A stretch of DNA of 64,000 bases from Schistosoma haematobium (GCF_000699445.3 NC_067200.1:19333003-19397002); one strand, 5' to 3'; numbered from the stretch's first letter, positions 45,846 to 58,973 are shown. Notes: generated by a model from the letters alone, not told the origin. Numbers and translations are program-made.

Positions 45846-48639
45846 TTGGTGAGCCCAACTAAAGAAACGCAACCTATTATTGTTCATCCTTATTTCCACC
45901 TTAACCTTCTCAATCGGTTTTTATTTTTGTAAACCCAGTATTCTAATAGTCCTTTGATTAATGGTCACATTTATTATCGTAATGTTATATCTATTAGTTC
46001 TCATAACATACTAACTCAATCGATACCAATAACCGGTTATCTATATCAATTAGCTTTGATGGTTCATTAACAAGCTTTAATAGCATTTACATGCTTCTGC
46101 GGAATAAACTTGTTTAAACATCAAGCTCTAGCAAATATGACCTGTAAATAGCGTAAATATACATTGACTAACAATACAATCAAGGACTAAATACTTATCT
46201 GAATTTAATTATCAGTGTTCCTTCACCTAACACCTCATCCTGTTTTAAACTATGCACTATCCTGTAATATCTTTTCTTCCGACCACTGCCTGCCTAATTT
46301 CATATTTTCGAGTTCCATTGCCAAACAACAAGGATGACATTTCTCTAAAAACATACGGTGAGTTTCAGCCATAAGTTTTCTGCAATCATAAGGTCATTTT
46401 AGATGGCTCGTTCAATGGTGACCGCACAATTATCTGGATTCATTCGGTTGTTCTGATCCGAGCGAGTGGCAAAAACGTCAACAGCATCAAGCACCATGGA
46501 ATTAATTGCCATACTGCATGTTTTATTCTGAATACTTTTGGATCATTACTACTACTCACGAATGGCTTTATAAATGTCGTCCACTGAATAATCTAATTTT
46601 CAAAAATAATCCAGGCGAGTTCAACTATTTTACTTAGTGATTTTTTACTTAACATGTATATGTTTTCCGGTTCCTTTTGCTATATATTTGTAAGTGTCCC
46701 TAGGCTAAATGCAGTAACTTCTTATGGAATGTTTATAACGCATCATATTCCTGCCTGAAGTTTCACAAGCAGTCTAAACTTTAAAATTATTTTCTGGTCA
46801 TGTTCATTATTTTTAAATCGTCATATACGTCAACAACCTGCATGTTAACCTGGCCCATACATACGTTATACTATATCTCCATGTCTTCTAAATTTAGAAA
46901 TCATCTGGATCGCCTTTAACATTTATCAATAAACCCATCATAGTCGTTGTTGCGAATCGTATTTGGGTTTATGGATTGGTTTATCATATTAGCAGCCTAA
47001 AATGCGAACATAGTTTAGATAATAAGATTAAAAATTTAGGTACTATCAACTGCACTAGTAAAATAACTAAATCCTCAAGTAGCTGTTGGCTAAACAAACG
47101 TTTAAAATCAAAACTCCGTAGCCTACTAGAATTAACACTAAACGAATATTTCTGAATTGAAATTTATAATTAAATTAGGCGTCTCGGATTCTTTAACGTT
47201 ATAAGTTTCTGATGATTTCGAATCACCTAAAGCAATAATACCTATTTTTCCACTGACTAATCCTCAATCAACACTATGACTAGTTAAATTTAATAGTTTC
47301 AGGATATCGTCATAAAGCATTGTAATAACTTGACAATCACGTAATATGACTGATAAGATTAATGAAACTATTAACGAAATCGGTCAACAAATTGACTTAT
47401 AATTACCATTAAATGGTGTTGTTTTCTTGGTATCTTCATCCATCACAGATGATTACAGTATGTTTCTCTATCAGTTGCTCATTCAGTAAATATCTCAAAA
47501 CCTTGTCAGTCTAATTGGTGGTTTAGCGACACAATCATGCATGCAAATAATCAGTATAAGCAGTCGAGCAAATCTCCTGCAAACTGAAAACATTAATGTC
47601 GAATTTACCCCAACACTGACTAAGGTTCAAGCCATTATCATAGACATGAGTTGGGAGTGTACTCCCTTGGTTACAACTTATGTACTCCCTGATAATCACA
47701 TGAGCATCACTCACGGTTAATCATCTTGTAAAAACGTATTTGGCCGAGTACATCTTACAGCACCACATCACTTAGTAATGTGACACAGGCTTAACTGATC
47801 TCAGTAACTTATAATCACCATATCTCATTTAAATCGTATTCTGCCCGCATACGTGCAACTAACTTGTATGCCCATCAGCCGGCAAGTATAAATATAAATA
47901 AATAGTCTATCGCAGATCAGAACATTGAGTCTAGAGCATGTCTCTTACGAACACACTCATGTTTAACGATTTTTCCTAGCTATCTGTCCAAAATCCATAT
48001 AATCATCACTCATGTATTTAAATTTTATTTTGATAACCATTCATGTGTATTAGTAGTATTACTAAATTCTATCACGGTCAAGTAAAAATGAGGTTGAGAA
48101 AATCTCCTCGTAACTAAATAAACCGTATCAAACTAACTGGAACACTAGTTGGAATTCTTTTCCACGGTATACTTTTGTTCCTTCAGTTAGCCTACTAATA
48201 CAGATGCAATTGGAATTCAACTCTTATGGACAACTTACCGGCATAATCGTTATCTGATTTCATAATTTAAACCAAAACTAATACCAATATTAACATTTCT
48301 ACAATATTCATTATTTTAATAGTTCTAAACACAAAATAATTACTGCCTATAAGTTAAGTTATTAACACGCATCGTTTTATTATTATTATTGTAATCTCAT
48401 TTTTTATAGTTCAAATAATCTTCAACCAAATTTTCATTTTAAGCGTGTTAATCATGAAAGCAGATATTTTAAGATTATTACATGTATTTCCCGACCAGAT
48501 GCTGCCGCCTTCTTTTGATTTATCTTTCAGCTTATCAATACCCTGAGGATCCTTATTATCCTTGGTAACCTCCGGCACGCGACGATCCCATCCGATCTGG
48601 TGTCGAACCAACATCACGTTGATTCTGGTGGGAGAGTAG
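45846..48639 (+). other. Internal region 5 (type A)
   Basis: 2794 bp, nearly identical to region 1 at the opposite end of the array. Confidence 0.8.
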
Positions 48640-49056
48640 TGTAGTGGCATTGGACAATAGCCACACAATCCACAAAGCTGTGAACACGAGACTACTCAGA
48701 AAATAGATATTCAATATTTAACTCGGGGAAATACCTAACAATGGAGAAGGCGCGGAGAATGAATTGAATGGACTGGAGTTGGTCGAGTGGCATGGCTCGG
48801 CCATGCAGGCGTGGTCTCTGCTGAATGTTACCTTATATCTTCTATTCATGTTAAATATATTGTTCTTTCTCTAGCCTAATCTTGTTCTACATCATGTATT
48901 GGTAATTGATGCGATACAGTGAGTTGGTGTAGTCGATGGTGTGACTTCCACGTAAGATCTTATAGATTAGGCAGTTATATCATGACAAATCTACAAATTT
49001 AGGATTAGGTCTATTATTAGAGCAATACTAATATCATAGTAGACCATAGTTCTACA
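48640..49056 (+). repeat. LTR 6 (3' end of array)
   Basis: 417 bp ending TTCTACA, then the TGTC target-site duplicate. Confidence 0.85.
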
Positions 49057-49154
49057 TGTCTATAAAAATGAATGAATAAATGGTGTTTAAACTTAAATGA
49101 ACAGGATCATCAACTTAAACGGAATTTTAAAAATATCCAAACTTAAACAATACA

Positions 49155-49370
49155 CATGGATCAATTGGAGTTAGACATTAATACTGTTGGATGCCAGATC
49201 ACTGGTATGGAGGCTATGCGTTTGCACGGAGACAGAAATTTCTAGGTCCGAGTCTCGTGTGACGGGTCGTGTACGCTCACTTTTGAGTCCAATACTAGAA
49301 CAAAATTACCGTCCAACGCTTTCAGGTCCTCAATGACGGTCTAACTTACATCGACTCATCTATTAATGTT
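49155..49370 (+). repeat. SINE family 2, diverged
   Basis: Body GGAGTTAGACATTAATAC, head, B-box GGTCCGAGTCTCG, a ribozyme relic (GAACAAAATTACCGTCC) and tail. Confidence 0.55.
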
Positions 49371-49374
49371 CAAA

Positions 49375-51425
49375 ATTGTTTGAAACATCATTTAAAAGTA
49401 TATTTATTGTTGTGATCCAAAGGTCGGTGAAAGTCAAGAGCTAAGAAACTTCAAGAGAAAAAGACGTTTTGTGTGAATAAGTTTATTCAGAAAGCTCTAA
49501 GGTCTATTACCTCTTCTTTGTCAAGTAAATGGTAGTACACAAAACTTCGAAGATTCATTTGTTCTGACTTTGTTTCAAGTAGATGAAAGAATGCTGAAAT
49601 TAATACAAACTTATTCCATAACTTACTTGTTTACGGTCGGATATGCTCCAGAAAACAACGATGAGCTTGCCAGGTTGCTTTTTCTCTGAATAACCTATTT
49701 AGCTTATGAATATACACAGGAGCGACCGAACTAAATTGCTTATCTCTGATTTGGATCAGCATCTAACGCATAACGTTGTGACTGAAAATGTCTGATTATA
49801 TTATCCTTCTTGGTCTAGAATTCGATACTTATATAATTTCATATTGTTGGATCGTTCAATGGTAAATAACACTAGTTTCCGTTTATCGATTTCGGTTGAT
49901 CAACAACATTGAACGCATGACAATTATCAACGAACATCGGATCATCAGCGATAAGCCTTCAATGAAAGGATTTCGAAAGACAAAACTATTGATCAACAGA
50001 GAAGCTGTTTTACAGAACAAAGCTAAATAATGAAAATTTATGGCAAAAAGCTAACAATATTACAAATCACTTAGAATATAAACGAGAGCAAAATCTAAGC
50101 TCTGTAGAATGGTCAAATATCATCTCGATAAATACGTGAACAATTATCCAGGGTAATACTTTGTTGAGTGTCATTTTTCTAAGTAAACTATCAGATTTTA
50201 CCATGTATTTCATGCAATGATTATATCCAGGACATACATCACATCAGTTTTCCAATTGATTTATGATAAAACAAATCCAGATATGTTGACTAATAAGACA
50301 TTCCTGAATACTATCTACTTCTTAAGATTGTAGTGGCTGGTCCTATGTCGAGCACACATGGGATATTCAAGCCTCTGGACAGGCTAACCTATTCATTCTT
50401 CTTAAATCACACTTTGACCTTATCGCTTATTCCCTTTTCAACCTTGACTACTTTTATTTAAGAGTATGTATGCACATTTCTTATCATGCTCATCACATGC
50501 CTGCAACTTATTTTTGTCTGACAATAGATATTGAGTAATGCCCGATTGAATTGAGTTAGTCCACATGCCTTCTGAGATCCGTTTCTCTTCGCTCTCTCTT
50601 ATTCGCTCCCTTCATTCCGTCACTCTGATTTCCTCTGCCGCTTGATCAAGTTGAGCTGACTAAAATGTGTTGACCACCGCATGTTAATTTGTTTTGCTTC
50701 GCTTCCCGATCAACGATTGCACGAAATATGAGTATTCGAAGATTCATTTTCGTATTTAACTTGATTCATTCGTTATTCCCCAACACGATTTAAGTCGATG
50801 TCCATAAGTGAGGATTAGCAGCGCGTATATTTTGATAGCAATCGTTCCATAACAAACACCCATCCAATTTAACTAGGATCAGATACTGCAGGGTCACTAA
50901 AAGATATTAAAGTATACTGTTTGAGTCTGGTAGTAAGAATAAGTACCACATTCTTCACACTAATTACACCTGTTACCCCTCGTTGAGGTATATAGTTTGC
51001 TAACAGCATTCTTTACATCACGTCATGCTTATATAAAACTGAAATCAGTACATAGATGTAGGTGATAAATCTTGATATGCTTTGGAATCTAGTCAGGCTG
51101 TGCTGAAATCGAGAAAACCTAAGAATGTACTACAATTTTCCCTTCTTGTTGTTGTTATTTTAAGCCACAGGTGTAAGTTGGTCAAAAGTAAACGGTGTAA
51201 GTCAATATTGAGATTTTGTCAAAATCAACGGATCTAAAATTGTATTCTGAAGGTGATTACACAATCTGTGACATTACATAGTCGGGTCCGGGTTAACATT
51301 AAGGGAATATCACGTGTAAAAGATAGTGATAAGAAAGTATATTGCTTGAAGTTACACATGTCATAAAAGCATCTCCAACTAGATGAATGCAATGAACAGA
51401 ACAATAACACCAAAGCTCTCTGCAA
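49375..51425. other. Unassigned intergenic DNA
   Basis: About 2 kb of AT-rich sequence with no open frame, repeat or RNA that I can support. Confidence 0.4.
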
Positions 51426-51429
51426 TAGG

Positions 51430-51600
51430 CCTGTTATCAATCGTCTCACACTTCATTATTCCTGCATGTCCCTAACAAATGCTTAATGTTCCCGTTCTTT
51501 CTTCTTCGATCTTCTTGACCTTCTGCTAACAGACATTCTATTCCTCGCTGGAGTTATATACTACCTATAACGATATAAGTAGTGTAAAGCACACCAACTA
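51430..51600 (-). repeat. Palindrome-family repeat
   Basis: CTTCTTCGATCTTCTTGACCTTCTGC, then TATACTACCTATAACGATATAAG-TAG: the family's palindrome with two changes. Confidence 0.6.
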
Positions 51601-51870
51601 GCACCTCAGTTAGCGGTGTTGCCTGTAGAACAGTGCCCTCAGCCCACCTCCTGGTTTTTAGCGTCGCCATATGTAGTAAATGGAAACGCAAGTGGGAACA
51701 ATCGAGTGTGTTTGGACACAAAATTACAGAATCTCTTAATAAATTCTGAGATCCATACAGTAAATAGTTCATTCGTAAAATGTCAATCGATTGTCTCAGA
51801 CTTCATTGTTCTTTCATTTCCACACCAATCATGCTATGTTATCGTTCTTTCTTCTTCAATGATAGCTTTA
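51585..51870 (-). repeat. Palindrome-family repeat, extended left part
   Basis: AAAGCACACCAACTAGCACC is the reverse of the left flank at 11970. The rest (TTACAGAATCTCTTAATAAATTC, TTCATTGTTCTTTCATTTCC) follows the right part of another copy. Two copies seem nested. Confidence 0.55.
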
Positions 51871-52272
51871 CCTCAATGGTTCTGCAAACGAGCTTTTGTC
51901 GGTGGATCTTAAAGTCTCTCATCAGAATCAACTTTATTACAAAATGAAATGTTATAATCACCATACGATTTCATAACAACTTACTTTATTAAAATTGAAT
52001 TCAGTCGATTATATTCAATTTAAATCTTATCATTCATTTAACATTTACATTTGATTGTCCTCTTAAGTAACTTATTTCTTGTCATATGATTTTCATTACT
52101 AATTAACAAATTAGGTTAATACTAATTCATTAACTGATTGTTTAATAACTAAATGACCGGGGTTCAACGAATGATCTAATCTCCTTTATGCTGTCAGTGT
52201 TTAAGGATTCTTATCTGAATGTTTGTTTTTATGTAGCTACGTGAAGTTGTTTAGTCATTTTGACTAATGTAG

Positions 52273-52405
52273 CAGGGGGCGGGTTCGTGGATGCGCACTG
52301 CTGAGGAGTCCCATACTAGGACGAAACGGCCATCCAGTGCTTACAGGTTTTCAGTGGTGGTCTAGCTTCAACTGACTCATGATTTTAACCTGTGAGATTG
52401 AGAAT
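52273..52405 (+). repeat. SINE family 2, 5' truncated
   Basis: Starts just upstream of the hammerhead and runs through a well-kept ribozyme to the TCTAGCTTCAACTGACTCATG tail. Confidence 0.75.
52289..52343 (+). ncRNA. Hammerhead ribozyme, near intact
   Basis: CTGAGGAG, GTCC/GGAC, GAAA and helix I GCACTG/CAGTGC are intact. The cleavage triplet is ATC instead of GTC (still NUH), and one stem III pair is lost. Confidence 0.75.
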
Positions 52406-52959
52406 GGTCTATTTTTTGGGTGCATAAGAATGTACTATTGAAGAATATGAGAGTTTCTTTGCTTTTGATTTGAATACATTTCATTTTGCCTAAGAATCCT
52501 ATTGAAAATGATCTTATAAATGTTTTGTACATGAGAATTTTCTTAAAATGGTTCATGCTAAATCATATTTGATTGTCCTAATAAGTGAGTGTTAGGTCCA
52601 CATATTCTCAAGTTAAAGAGAGTATTGTGGAGACAGACCTAATAAACCTATTTTGTAAATAGTTTTTATTATCTTTTGCATTTATTTTGACAATTCTCAC
52701 AATCTGTACATTTAATCGATTGCACCTGTTGTTTAAGTATATGACCTTGAATATTTGCATTCTTCTTTCCGTTTTTGAACCTCACATAGCATGGCTTTGT
52801 TAACTGCTCGTAATTAAATACACTACTACATATACGTCTCTCGTTCTACCGTGTTTGTGGATATGATAACGGAACGATTAGTTAACTATCATCTCTATTT
52901 ATAGACTGTCGTAAAATCCACATTACATTCTACGTTCTGATATACTACTGGAGTCATAT

Positions 52960-53700
52960 CGTCTCATTGGGATTATTATTTATCTATAATTGTGGATTCT
53001 GGTACCAAAATCTACAAGAAACGCGCCAACTTGCTGATTTAAGTGACGTCCCTAAACTTTTATTTGTGTTACCATCTTATGCGTTGTTTATTGCTACATT
53101 AACTTTTGCATGCAATAACTTTATTGCTGTTTTTCGGTTAATTTACTTTTTGGTCCACCACAGTAGTGGCACAATTTCAAAATGCATGTTTGGAAGATAC
53201 CCTGAAGATATGGGGTATGCATCTTGGTATTCTCTTTACATACTAAGTATGGACCTTCATTTGCATTCCTGAAGTTTCGGTTGGTAATTATCCATTTTTC
53301 CAGTTATATCACTGCGGAATTTTATATTGGGAATTGTCATGCTATAACGAGTCTCGGCGCATGCATTGTTGCTCTGAAAAAACATTAACTATTCATGATG
53401 CTCACTTTGGTTATTTTCGTGAGATTCTACTTATGTCAAAATCAACCAATCGGTGTTGTGCACACAATTCTTGAGATTGTTGGGTCGATGTGACTGCCAA
53501 TATATCTAGATGTTCTGTCCATTCTGTATGTAAAAATTCCGTTCATTATTCATCTGACTTATCTGCTGATTTGTTGGCGAGAGAATGTTCTTTCATAATC
53601 GACAATGCAGCTGAGCCAACGTTGTTCTTAGAATATGACTGTATCTCAACAAGTAAGTTTAGTGATGTGTTCAGTTGTTTCTAACCCTTACAACCACTAT
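52960..53700 (+). other. Unrecognised open stretch
   Basis: Two plus-strand frames (52967-53272, 101 codons; 53490-53684, 64 codons) stand out in otherwise stop-rich DNA. The first has hydrophobic segments (LLFVLPSYALFIATLTFAC). I do not recognise a family. It could be a decayed repeat or chance. Confidence 0.25.
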
Positions 53701-53965
53701 TTTTGGCTTTTTCTGTGATATTACAGGTGTCTTACTATATGGTCAACCAACAATTGGTTTAAGCAGTATCGTCTATAGCTAGAATGTTTTATATCCTTCT
53801 TGTTGGTCCTCTGACTCTCTGCTTACAATTAGTTTTATTAGTAAAACTTGACTCATTCACGTCTTATATTATGCATGTAATTCTTCGGATTTCGGTCATT
53901 ATTTAAATTATGATAGATGGATGCAGTTACTAGTCTTTTTATCTCCAACATGACGGTTATACAGG

Positions 53966-54317
53966 TGTTAGGGATGCTGAGGAATATACCAATCATTATC
54001 ATGTTAAGTCTAATGATGTCCTTGGACTCTAAATGGGCATTCCCTATCGGCCATTATTTATTTCACTCGTTAAATATTGTACAGATGTTGTTTTCTATTT
54101 TTATGCTACGATGTGGTCTGTTTGGTTGGTATATAATCAGAGTATGTTTGAAATATAACGATTCATATCTCAGAGGCTGTGACTTGCGTTCTAGACTCAA
54201 CTGGCTGGGCTAGACAGGGAGGCGGGACCCATCGGGAGTCTAGGTCGTCCTTACGTGTCATTGATTCGATCGATAAATACGCGGCGCATCTAACCGTGCA
54301 GTCCACCCGTTACAACA
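53966..54317 (+). repeat. Solo LTR with target-site duplication ACAGG
   Basis: 352 bp from TGTTAGGGATGC to CGTTACAACA, flanked by ACAGG at 53961-53965 and 54318-54322. Contains GGTATATAATC and AGTATGTTTGAAATATAACG like the LTR at 19725. No internal region. Confidence 0.8.
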
Positions 54318-54399
54318 ACAGGACCAATTCATTTGACTGGAAGGTTGTAGGAACCGTAGTTAGGAGCTCAACGGAGTTGTTAAGATTTTTAATCCATTA

Positions 54400-54680
54400 A
54401 TCGGCGAAACTATAATTTATGGACGAACTAACCGTATTTAAAATAACGAGTCACGAGTTATGACGCGAGGTTCATCCATACTTTTGGCTAAATAGAGTTT
54501 TGGCTGATGTCGGCTCGTGATGAAAACCCTAAATGTCATTTCTAATTGTAACCATCAACCGTAAATGAGAATTCTAATTGCCGTATAACCCTCATTTAAC
54601 CCTAGTCAGCAGGTTTCCACTCTCAAGGTCCCTTCAGTATCTCTCTCTCACCAAACCGGTTAAAGCTCCGGACATTTGCT
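54400..54680 (+). repeat. Dispersed repeat R4
   Basis: Colinear with 4310-4580: ATAATTTATGGACGAAC, GATGAAAACCCTAAATG, CACTCTCAAGGTCCCTTCAG. Confidence 0.5.
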
Positions 54681-55289
54681 TATTAGTAGTGTTTAAGCAT
54701 TGAATATTTCCTCTTTAAAGCGTGGTTAACTTTAAAGTTGAACAGCGTAAAAACCTGTATAAATCAAACTTTGACAACTAGTGTCCGTTTTGTAGAAAAT
54801 TTATTTTTGTGTACTTATCGTTTGTATGGATTGGTTTAAATTGGAGCAAATAGATGAATGTTTGTGTTTTGTACACCTAAATATCTCCTGATGATATTTG
54901 CTCATGTGCTAAAACGTTACTATACTACAATAAAATTCACGAAACTTCGTTCTCAGAAGTTGTAAGTCGTCAAAATCTGAAACTGCCATCTTACGTTGTG
55001 CATATACCTGGTCGAAAAATAGAAATGATCCTCTGGGTCATGGAACTGACATAATGTTAATCAGCATGACCAGTGACTGTCGTTGTTATAATTAAAAGGG
55101 GTTTTGATATCACATTGTTAATATCCTTGTTCTGAAATTCGGTCAGTCTTTGTTGATATTTTACTGCTAGCCATAATTCATCTATCGCATGGATAAAAAT
55201 GAAGTTGTTTACTTATAAAAACTTTTAAAATGATTAAATGAAGCTTTCAGAATTTCGGATCTCACCCAATACATCCAAACCTGAACAGG

Positions 55290-55680
55290 TGGTTTACTTA
55301 GGCGGCCACAACCAGAACCTTTGACCTGAAGGTCCGATCCACAAGGCAGTGGAGCATCGTAAAGAGATGCAGTTTCATGGTAGCCGGTGCCCAACGATTG
55401 GTTCATACGCTATTTGTTCCCTCAGGATGCTGGAAGCCATGTGCTCCATCAGTTTGGAATCAGGGTTTTCCAACTTCGCTAGGTGGACTCCCCTTGTCCA
55501 CCAACCCGGCTAAAGCGCCGGACATTCTCTTCTCGTCCTCTCAATTCCGTAAACAACACCCCCGCCACGAGAATGCAGTAAGTAGGACTTCCCTGGTAGA
55601 GGCTATATAGGCGTGGCCATGTGAGAGCATTTCGAGAGGGAGAGTCGTTCCAGGGCATTTGGGGGCTGACATCTAGTGGT
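55290..55680 (+). repeat. Non-LTR retroelement leader
   Basis: GC-richer than its surroundings; matches the reversed repeat at 5770-5965 and extends further (CCCTTGTCCACCAACCCGG, GCGTGGCCATGTGAGAGC). The small frame at 55377 has no motif. Confidence 0.45.
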
Positions 55681-56169
55681 TTGTATATTTGACTTCAATC
55701 AATTCACAATATCGTGCGAAAATCTTCCAGTGCATTTGGTTATTAACTATCTAGTAATCAACATGTTTGAACTTCACTGGGAGTTCAGAACGATTTCAGT
55801 AAGCGTATCAGCATTTCGTTCCGTATGTTTATTGAAGAGACCAAATTGATTTATCTTGATAGTAGTGAGTAGTCTGTACATTAGATTCCAGCTTTTTCAG
55901 CATTCATTACCATTGGAATAAAAAAATTGCAGAACATTCTTGTTTACAACTGTTTAGTCAAACTTACTTATTAAGATTAATGTAACGTCATAGACTGTCA
56001 TAAACTGAAATTTATTTTCATAAACGAGTGTCACATCTCGCTAGGCACATCGTTTATAAATAGTTTTCTTTTTTTGGAGAAAATTGTACAGAATATTAAT
56101 TAAAACTGCAGTTTCTAAATATCTTATAAATAGGTGTGCCAATTATTCTCGATCATTATCATGTGGTTT

Positions 56170-56455
56170 TATTACACTGGTTTCAAGAGGTATATCCTGG
56201 AGTTCTGGTGAGAAGTAGTGAGCAGTGGAGCTCAACCAGGTCAGTTGTGAGATAGTAACTCACTGGAGGCAATGGTGAATGTGTCGCTCGATTTCGTGGA
56301 ATAGTTGAAACTGATAGTTCCTGGGTTCGAGTCCCACAATAGGACGAAACGGCCGTCCAGTGCTTCCAGGTTTTCCATGGTGGTCGAGCTTAAATTGACT
56401 CATGATCTCAACTGTTGAAATTACTACAATCTACACAAAACCCCTTCTGATATTA
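56170..56455 (+). repeat. SINE family 2 with internal deletion
   Basis: Body, then a jump from the body into the B-box (CCTGGGTTCGAGTCCCAC), then directly to AATAGGACGAAACGGCCGTC and the tail. The first half of the hammerhead is missing. Confidence 0.65.
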
Positions 56456-56739
56456 TTAAGTTTAACATTGATTCTTCATACTAAATATTTGTAATTAGTC
56501 ATAAAAAAAGAACTCTTCTTGAACTAGTTTGTCATCTGGTTAGTGCTTGTTATCAAAACATACTTGCAATTTTGAAAGAACTGATACTTTCTGGTAGGTC
56601 GAAATCTGAGTTGTTGATTTTAATAGTTTGGAATGTTACTATTGAAATGTTTGAGCTCGGAACTTATTATTTGATCTCTATGAGTTTTATTTCTAAAAGT
56701 TTACGTTTTCTCACTATTACCAATTAATATCTTCAGACA

Positions 56740-57290
56740 TGTTTTCATCAATCGAGGTGGTCCAGACATTTGTTACGTGTGCCTAACCTTCATCTATCTT
56801 GGTGGAAAGTGTTAGCTCGTTTAGGAATAACCTGCAGGAAAGTTAGGGGTACTGGAACTAAAATGTGGTATCAGTCCACCAAGTTATTGGCTGTTGGACT
56901 GAGCCATATGGGTTGGTGCAGATTACCTGGTTGATGTCCACGCAATAACCGATCAGCGGTTGGCGACGACGGTTGACGTGGCTAATAACCGACCACGATG
57001 GCACATATACATTTACACTCTGTCCTCCTCTAGATCTGGAGTTTCATTATTCCGTCGTACGTTTTGCCATTCATTCTGCCTTTTCGAACTATGGTTTCAG
57101 TGTTTAGTCTTTTCATTATCATTCCTACTACAGTTATTTCAACTCCTTAGCTATTCGTCTCGATTTGCCAATGGTATCTGGGGCCAACGAGCGTTTGTGC
57201 CAGACTTTAAATTGACTGTCGGACTATTGGTTTTATTATTATCATCATTATATTTCCATTTTACAAATGTTGTATCTCCTTCTAAATAGC
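56740..57290 (+). repeat. Non-LTR retroelement 3' region
   Basis: GTGGTCCAGACATTTGTTACG, CTATCTTGGTGGAAAGTG and CGACGACGGTTGACGTGGC look like the end of an RTE/CR1-type element. The 109-codon frame at 56960 has no motif and is probably not a gene. Confidence 0.35.
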
Positions 57291-57303
57291 TTATGTAACA
57301 TGA

Positions 57304-57640
57304 ATATCCAATGAAAATCATGTGGATCCTGAACAGATTGGTGGTTATTTAACCAGCTTAGATTATAATGAAATAGTAAAAAGTGGTTTAGAATGGAGAA
57401 GTCACTTAGCTGAGGCAATGTGTAATCCCAAATGAAATAATTTACCGCATTAGTTCTATTTACGGGCGCCCAAAATTGCAGCAACCAAATATTCAATTGA
57501 TGATGATGATTCTTTTAGTAGCTACGGTGAAAGTGGTCATGGTGAAAATAATAATGATCGTCTACTGAACAAAGGCAATTTGGCTACATTTATATTATGG
57601 ATAAAAGATATAGGTTTGACTAAATCAACCACAAATATGA
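57304..57640 (+). pseudogene. Coding-like stretch with two stops and a donor
   Basis: One reading frame runs from 57304 to a splice-like GTGAGT at 57641, broken only by TGA (57433) and TAG (57451). The part after TAG (187 nt) reads YSIDDDDSFSSYGESGHGE and then GNLATFILWIKDIGLTKST, a protein-like composition. The TAG could be an acceptor, making 57454-57640 an exon. The earlier part reads GGYLTSLDYNEIVKSGLEW. I do not recognise the family; it may be a decayed gene or one exon of a host gene. Confidence 0.4.
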
Positions 57641-57649
57641 GTGAGTTAT

Positions 57650-58970
57650 ATTGTTTTTTATTTTCATTCGTTTTATTCATTCAAATCATATTTGTTGCAA
57701 AAAGTTATCACAAGCAACGTAGAACTTAGCACAAGCGTATATCGGTTCAGCTTACCAGATCATATCAACGCAACAAGATGAAATTATCAAGATAAATCCC
57801 ATCACTGTCTCCACTGATTGTGAGCCATGTTAACAATGTCTCCAACCATTAGTCACATTAGTCACTCTTATCTCAACCAGGTAGTTTACGCCCATCAAAC
57901 TATAAATATAGTATGAGGAAAAGCCAATCAAAATCGAGATGTTAGCGGGACATAGACTGGATTAAAGCATGCTCAATGCACGATTGCTTTAGTGCACGCT
58001 GATTGGCTCCCATCTAACCTTGTTACTTGGAATATAATCTCTTTCCTGTTCAACCGTGTTCTGATTTGGGGAGTTGTCGAGTGATTTGGTGTCCAAGACT
58101 ACTAAACAATAAGAATAGCTTGGTCATACCGTAAGAAAGAGATTATAACACTAGAACATGAGTTGTAGGTTTTTGTGCAACATTCATTAATCACGTATCA
58201 CTAATATTAGACATACTTTTGTATTTAATCAAACTCATAACGAAATATCAATTCTGGCCACAGTGTAAATAACGAGGAAACCAACACTGCCTTACATTCT
58301 AATCTTAAACCTTTAATGCTGAAACAAACATTCACTTATTGACACTATATTTTATGGCTTCTTGCATGAATGGAATTCTGTCATCCATATTTGTTCCGTG
58401 GAAATGTTTTGTATTATATCTGATGCAAACTCGTGACTGCCAGTCCTAACCATGAATATCTTACCCTAATCATAAATAATTTAGAGGTTTTTGAGTCATC
58501 CACAAGGATGGATGTATATGACTTTGATTTTTCAATTTACCGAGTAACTACTATAATAATTTGAATAGATTTATCAAATGCACAGAATTTGTGTACACTT
58601 TCCAGTACTATTGTTTTCTTTACCATAACCTATCCATTTACAAAAGCTACTTTCTGATTAACTAGTAACTAACTGAAATTTCATCACAGTTGTTATAACT
58701 TCATTGATTATCGACGAAAGCCAATAAAGAGGACAGAGAGTGATCTGTGTTGTTTACTGAATGCATTTCACTACATTTTCAATTAGTTTCATAATCAGGA
58801 TATTATTTTGATCATGTTTAAAGTATCGATATAACCTTTTTGTTCTGCTTAATTATTTGTTGTTTAGCGTAAATTTGCGGTTAGAACATTTTGAAGTTTG
58901 TTCTTAACATAAGTGTGGAGGTCAGTTACATGGTGGATAACTCAATTGTAATATTTCTGACTGTGATATT
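57650..58970. other. Unassigned DNA
   Basis: I see no open frame, repeat or RNA gene that I can support. Confidence 0.4.
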
Positions 58971-58973
58971 GAG

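Larger units (their letters stand above)
32577..49060 (+). mobile_element. Tandem LTR-element array, 6 LTRs and 5 internal regions
   Basis: LTRs: 32581-32997, 35793-36209, 39006-39421, 42217-42633, 45429-45845 and 48640-49056, alternating with internal regions of 2794-2796 bp. In the plus orientation the LTR starts TGTAGTGG (TCTAGTGG in the first) and ends TTCTACA. The purine tract GGTGGGAGAG precedes each LTR and TGGTGAGCCCAAC, a primer-binding-site-like sequence, follows after one base. TGTC flanks the whole array (32577-32580 and 49057-49060). No gag or pol is readable, so the element is non-autonomous. The copies differ at a few tens of positions. The 417-bp LTR length and TG..CA ends fit a Gypsy-like element; the class is inferred, not proved. 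Confidence 0.85.

Noticed and set aside
32577..49060. CRISPR-like or satellite array
   Set aside because: The period is 3.2 kb with LTR ends, purine tract and target-site duplication, which fit an LTR element.
52967..53272. 101-codon ORF as a membrane protein gene
   Set aside because: No start context, no splice pattern and no recognised family; kept only as an unrecognised stretch.
56960..57289. 109-codon ORF as a gene
   Set aside because: Overlaps sequence that looks like the 3' end of a non-LTR element; composition is low-complexity hydrophobic with no motif.
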